Origin: Chelydra serpentina
Lineage: Eukaryota > Chordata > Testudines > Chelydridae
Assembly: GCA_037349315.1 (NCBI GenBank)
Contig: JBAIAC010000004.1
Coordinates: 42,225,001-42,289,000 of the forward strand
Length of the DNA: 64,000 nucleotides
Reading direction: 5' to 3'
Positions 60,208-64,000 of the stretch are shown here, piece by piece. The position numbers and the translations under genes were made by a program. Each line of letters starts with the position of its first letter. The stretch's first letter is position 1. A model generated the notes under the pieces. The model had not been told where the DNA came from, made no database searches, and worked only from the letters and a program-made list of their open reading frames with translations.

Positions 60208-60881
60208 TGTGATAGGGTGTGTTCCCCACACTCATCCTGAAGGGGTTAAGGGGGGCCAGAAGGGTCAACTAACTTATTAGGCTGCAAGATGGGAGAATTA
60301 AGGCTGAGAGGAAAGCTCTAATTAGGGGAAGCTCACCTGTGCAGGAACAGGCAGTAGAAAGGGGTTGTAGGGAAGTAGTTTGCAGTCGCTCCCTGTGGGA
60401 AGGGAGGAGTGTTTGTGGTATAGAAATTAGTCCACAGTTACTCCCTGAGAGGAGGGAGTTTGGGCTGGCAAACCCAGAGTTGAGGAGTCAGATGGTTTAG
60501 GAGATTCTGGGAAAAGGCAGCCAGGTTCAGGATGGTGCAGACCTCAGCTGCATCATTAGAGGGTCCCTGAGCTGGAACCTGCAGTAGAGGGCAGGCCTAG
60601 GTTCCCCTACCAGCCACTGGGGAAGTGCCCCAGACCAGACAGAGGAGAGTGGACTGCCTGGGACAGTTTGCCCCGCAAGACTTTGAAACCCCTGAAAGGG
60701 AGGACCATGATGGCCTGGCCAGAGGCCACATCACAAAGACTAAGCTGGAGTGAGAGGGGCTGCAGGGTGAGAGAGGACAATGAGTGAAGCGATCACCAGA
60801 AGAGGGCCTCAGCCCTGGAAAGAGCCGATCCCCAGAACGGCAAGGAGGCGGCGCCACCTGCGGTGAACAGACCCTGTGACA
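60208..60881. mobile_element. Possible solo LTR
   Basis: 674 bp beginning TGTGATAGGG and ending CCCTGTGACA, a TG...CA element with short imperfect inverted ends, flanked by GTAGT and GTCGT (5-bp duplication with one mismatch). GC-richer than its surroundings. No internal retroviral genes are visible, so it could also be another kind of repeat. Confidence 0.5.
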
Positions 60882-61799
60882 GTCGTGTTATCATAACCAG
60901 TTAAAATGAAACTACAGGTCTCAAAACAAATGAACAAAACACACTTTGTGATGCTGCGTCTGGATTTAAGAAAAGAGAAGGGTCTGTTCATTTGTGCACA
61001 AAATTGTTAGGCCCCAATCTTGCAAGGGACTCTGCACGGGGGTCACCCATACAGAGCTCCTTGCAGGATCAGGTCCTTACTCTGCAAAGGGTCTCCCATC
61101 ACTTGAGTGAATTAGTGTGTTTGTACCATACAATATTTCATTTCCAAATCAAATATTTGAGTGTACTTATGGGACTGGCTTAGTCTCAAGGTCTCTAGAG
61201 TTCATTTAGGGCCGAGCAAAAAGGTTCCCTGCTTAATTAATAGCTCACACTTTGAAGTTAGCGAGTTACTAATGGAAGGAACATATGCTTCATATAATTT
61301 GGTGTCTGCTCAGTAACCCTTTGCCATCTGGGTCTAATTTAATTAATGGCCAAATATTTACTCAGTAAACTCCAGGAAGCATTAACTACACTATGTCAAA
61401 GCGTCTCTAAAAAGCAACTCAGAGAACTTTAAAAGACAGCCTTAACACCCTTTCTTCTCCAGGCTGGGATAAAAGCTCAGCTGTGTTTTCTATCACACTA
61501 AGGGGCCAGGTTGTAATTTCAGCAAAGTTTCCATTCATACCAAGAAATTTAAGGCCCGTGGTGTCCATGCCCTTATCTGTCTCTGTAATTTCACCGTGTC
61601 CTACATCCTTACCTGCTCCATCGGCAATGCTCACTCAGGCCTCCCCACATGACACCACCTTTGTCACAGACTGATACGTTATGGCTGCCATTCCAGCTAT
61701 TTAGCACAGCCTGCATACAAAATGAGGTTCCTCGACATGCCTCCAGTACTCAGGATTCCTGCTCCCATCTGAGCCAATGGCAACGCTCCCCGTTGACTC

Positions 61800-61860
61800 A
61801 GAATCCTAGAAATGTGGTGCTGGAAGGGACCTCGAGACTTCAGATCTTTATAGCTGATCC
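61800..61860 (-). mobile_element. CR1 3'-end scrap
   Basis: GAATCCTAGAAATGTGGTGC then TGGAAGGGACCTCGAGA resembles the 3' terminus of a diverged CR1 on the minus strand. Confidence 0.55.
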
Positions 61861-63529
61861 TACAAGGTGCTATCTGCAGGCCCTCCTCAATCCACCTTCT
61901 AAATACAGACAGTGGCTCAAAGCCCCAATCTTGCCCCCATTTTTTTTCAAAATCATTTTGCTTGGATAAGAAGTAAAAACAAAACAAAAACAATCGAATT
62001 TTCCTGCAAGTAGCGTTCTGAGAGCCTAGTGCCAAAAATCAACAAGCTCTTCACTCTACTGTTTTCTCTATCCATGACTGATCTGCTTTGATTGACAAAT
62101 CTTCATTTTCTCTCTTCCAGAAAAGCATCCCTTTTGAAATGTACTTCAAAATGCACCTTTTCAGGGATCGTAGGGTCATTACGTGGATAGATGCAATACT
62201 GGATAACAAGACTAATTTGTGGTTTACATTTTTGTGAGGGAGACTTAAGAAATGGCTGAATTCATAGAAGCTTGTTATGGTCTGTAGTTAATGTGTGCAA
62301 ACCTTTCCTTCCCCTTTGATTTTCCCAGCAGGGAGACAAAGAAGGAAAAGATATCCGGGGATTGTTAGATGGTATAATGCCTTCAGAAATCAACATGTGT
62401 AATCCCTTATAATGATGCATGCATTTCCCTTTCTAAATTGGTATTGCTTGTCATTAAGAATCCACCTTCATGCAGATAAGGTGACACTCTTCCTATTCCA
62501 CAGACCAGCTGTTCAAATCTACATTTCATTAGCACTCATGCCCACTTGAAGCTGGCATATTACTGTGTGATAGCCAACTCGTAACACAATATAGCTGGTT
62601 AGTGATAATCTGGAAGCACAGCTATATTTTTAATGGCAGATTTTTGGAGCAATGGTAGGGCAATGATACAACAGTGGCATAGATTTTTGTATATTACTGG
62701 TACAAATCTAAAGACCTGATTCTGCTAGCCCTTTCTTATGCATGCAGGTAGTTCTGATAACAATGGGAGTACTCATGCAGGATCAGATTCTTAAATATAG
62801 TGGTAGCACCATGAAAATAGAAAGGACAAATGCTCAAAACCCCAAACAATATTACAGTTCCAAAGTCTGATTGAAATAAAATCCCTTTTGACTTCATCTA
62901 TGCTCAGTGGTAATACCGTGGTATCCCAGACTGTTGTTGGCCCTCTGAGGGTGCACAGTGGGGCAGTGGAAGGAGCTTTCCTTCTCCTATGCCCCCATGC
63001 AGGGACTCACCACAGTTGCAGCTCTTATGCAAAGCTTGCTCAGGACTAATCTCTGTATGCAATAACCACTCCAAAGGGGCAGAGAGTGATCAGGGGTGAT
63101 GGACCCACTCCCCGTAACACCAGACAGAAAAGCTGGCCAGTCATGGAAGAAGCCCTCTCAGGGTTGTACTTACTGGCATAGTCTGGGTCTATTAAAAATG
63201 TACATTTCTCCAAAGATGACAGGAATTGTTGCATTTGTAAGAGGATCTGCCTGCTTTCTGGTTTTGTATTTTTAAGTTGTGCTTGTAGGTAAAACAAACG
63301 TATCTTTCAATTTTTGTTCCTACAACTCAGCCAAATATTTAAAGAGCCAATCCAAATGTCTAAGGAGAAAATTGTGAAATTAAATTGTAACAGGAATGGA
63401 TTAAAAGTTAGACCTTGGGTGACAGAGATGGGCTGAGATGCTACAAATCATGTACTGAACAGAGACACTGGATTTATGGCTTATTACAACAATCTGTAAC
63501 CCTCTAACACCCTCTTTGTCATAGGATTG
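61861..63529. other. Flank, nothing recognised
   Basis: No gene or named repeat seen. Confidence 0.4.
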
Positions 63530-63730
63530 CAGAGATGTTAACAGGCCACTCTACCTTGAATGGTCCCTTACAATATGTGCTAACTACCTATACTAAATAA
63601 TCTGTTCCACCTTGCATTTTGCTGAGGCTGGGAGTACCTTTCCCAGACCGGAAGAACAGCTCTGTGTGGCTCAAAAAGATATTACCTTCCCGACCTTCTC
63701 TCTCTAATATCCTGGGACACAATTACACGG
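63530..63730 (+). mobile_element. Penelope-like terminus, decayed hammerhead
   Basis: Single-arm copy of the 53.7-kb sequence: GATGTTAACAGGCC, TACCTTGAATGGTCCCTTAC, CTTTCCCAGACC, then CGGAAGA (63649-63655; expected CTGAAGA) and GGCTCAAAAAG (expected GGCTCGAAAG). The stem III hairpin is deleted, and the copy resumes with CTCTCTAATATCCTGGGAC. Confidence 0.68.
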
Positions 63731-63775
63731 CATACAGTAATTGTAAATGGAGAATCAGCACTAAGTAGTTATGTG

Positions 63776-64000
63776 TCTAGGGGGTACTGCAGGGATCAGT
63801 TCTTGGCCCCATGCTATTTAACATGTTCATCAGTGATCCGGAAGGAAAAAAAAAAACATTGATAAACTTTGCAGATGACACAAATATTGGGCAAGTAGTA
63901 AATAATGAAGAGGACAGGACAGGGATACAGAGTGATCTGGATTGCTTAGGGTGGGAGATGGGTTCCCTGTTGGGGTGCCATCTGGAACTGGGATACCACT
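63776..64000 (+). mobile_element. CR1 reverse-transcriptase fragment, runs off the edge
   Basis: Plus-strand translation gives GVLQGSVLGPMLFNMFISD, an insertion-like run of A, then INFADDTNIGQVV with the FADD active-site box. The A run (about 63846-63856) and a missing stretch mark it as degenerate. It continues past the window. Confidence 0.85.

Noticed and set aside
1..64000. CRISPR array, operon or prokaryotic system
   Set aside because: All tandem repeats are minisatellites or transposon parts without regular unique spacers, and the gene structure is spliced vertebrate.
35000..64000. A second host gene upstream of SPATA13
   Set aside because: No open frame with a recognisable domain and splice sites outside transposons was found on either strand; small non-coding exons cannot be excluded.

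Overview
The window is vertebrate nuclear DNA, most probably from a turtle, or failing that another non-avian reptile. The reasons are a spliced vertebrate gene with orthodox GT-AG introns, CR1 LINEs, a tRNA-headed SINE with a CR1-like tail, many Harbinger and hAT miniature elements with long terminal inverted repeats, CORE-SINE relics, and fragments of a Penelope-like and an R2-type retroelement. Nothing looks bacterial or viral in layout.

One host gene is recognised: SPATA13 (ASEF2), on the minus strand. Three coding exons are visible, at 30984-29194, 9926-9564 and 6583-6439. Both junctions between them are phase 0 and together they give about 766 codons of the N-terminal half: a long serine-rich region followed by the start of the APC-binding segment. 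The SH3, DH and PH exons must lie beyond the left edge. A CpG-rich block at about 33.4-34.0 kb is the likely promoter. The 35-64 kb part looks like upstream flank or a very long 5' intron and shows no exon that I can support.

The rest is mobile DNA. From 348 to 5858 is a full-length PIF/Harbinger transposon with a TTA duplication; it carries an apparently intact spliced Myb/SANT-like gene and a facing HARBI1-like transposase broken by one TAG codon. From 17368 to 22066 is a nest of hAT elements containing a decayed BED-finger hAT transposase, itself interrupted by another hAT miniature element. At least four distinct hAT miniature families can be delimited by 8-bp duplications, and about ten Harbinger miniature elements by their ends, several with 3-bp duplications. 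Two inserts (8381-8563 and 53089-55274) are built from inverted pairs of Penelope-like termini that contain decayed hammerhead-ribozyme sequence. The second was hit by a Harbinger miniature element and by a 5'-truncated R2-type retrotransposon bearing a restriction-like endonuclease, with a 23-bp duplication. CR1, tRNA-SINE, CORE-SINE and a possible solo LTR fill other positions.

Functionally the window is a TE-loaded regulatory and intronic landscape around one Rho-family GEF gene. The main interest lies in the order in which the elements entered, the near-intact Harbinger pair, and the ribozyme-bearing retroelement termini.
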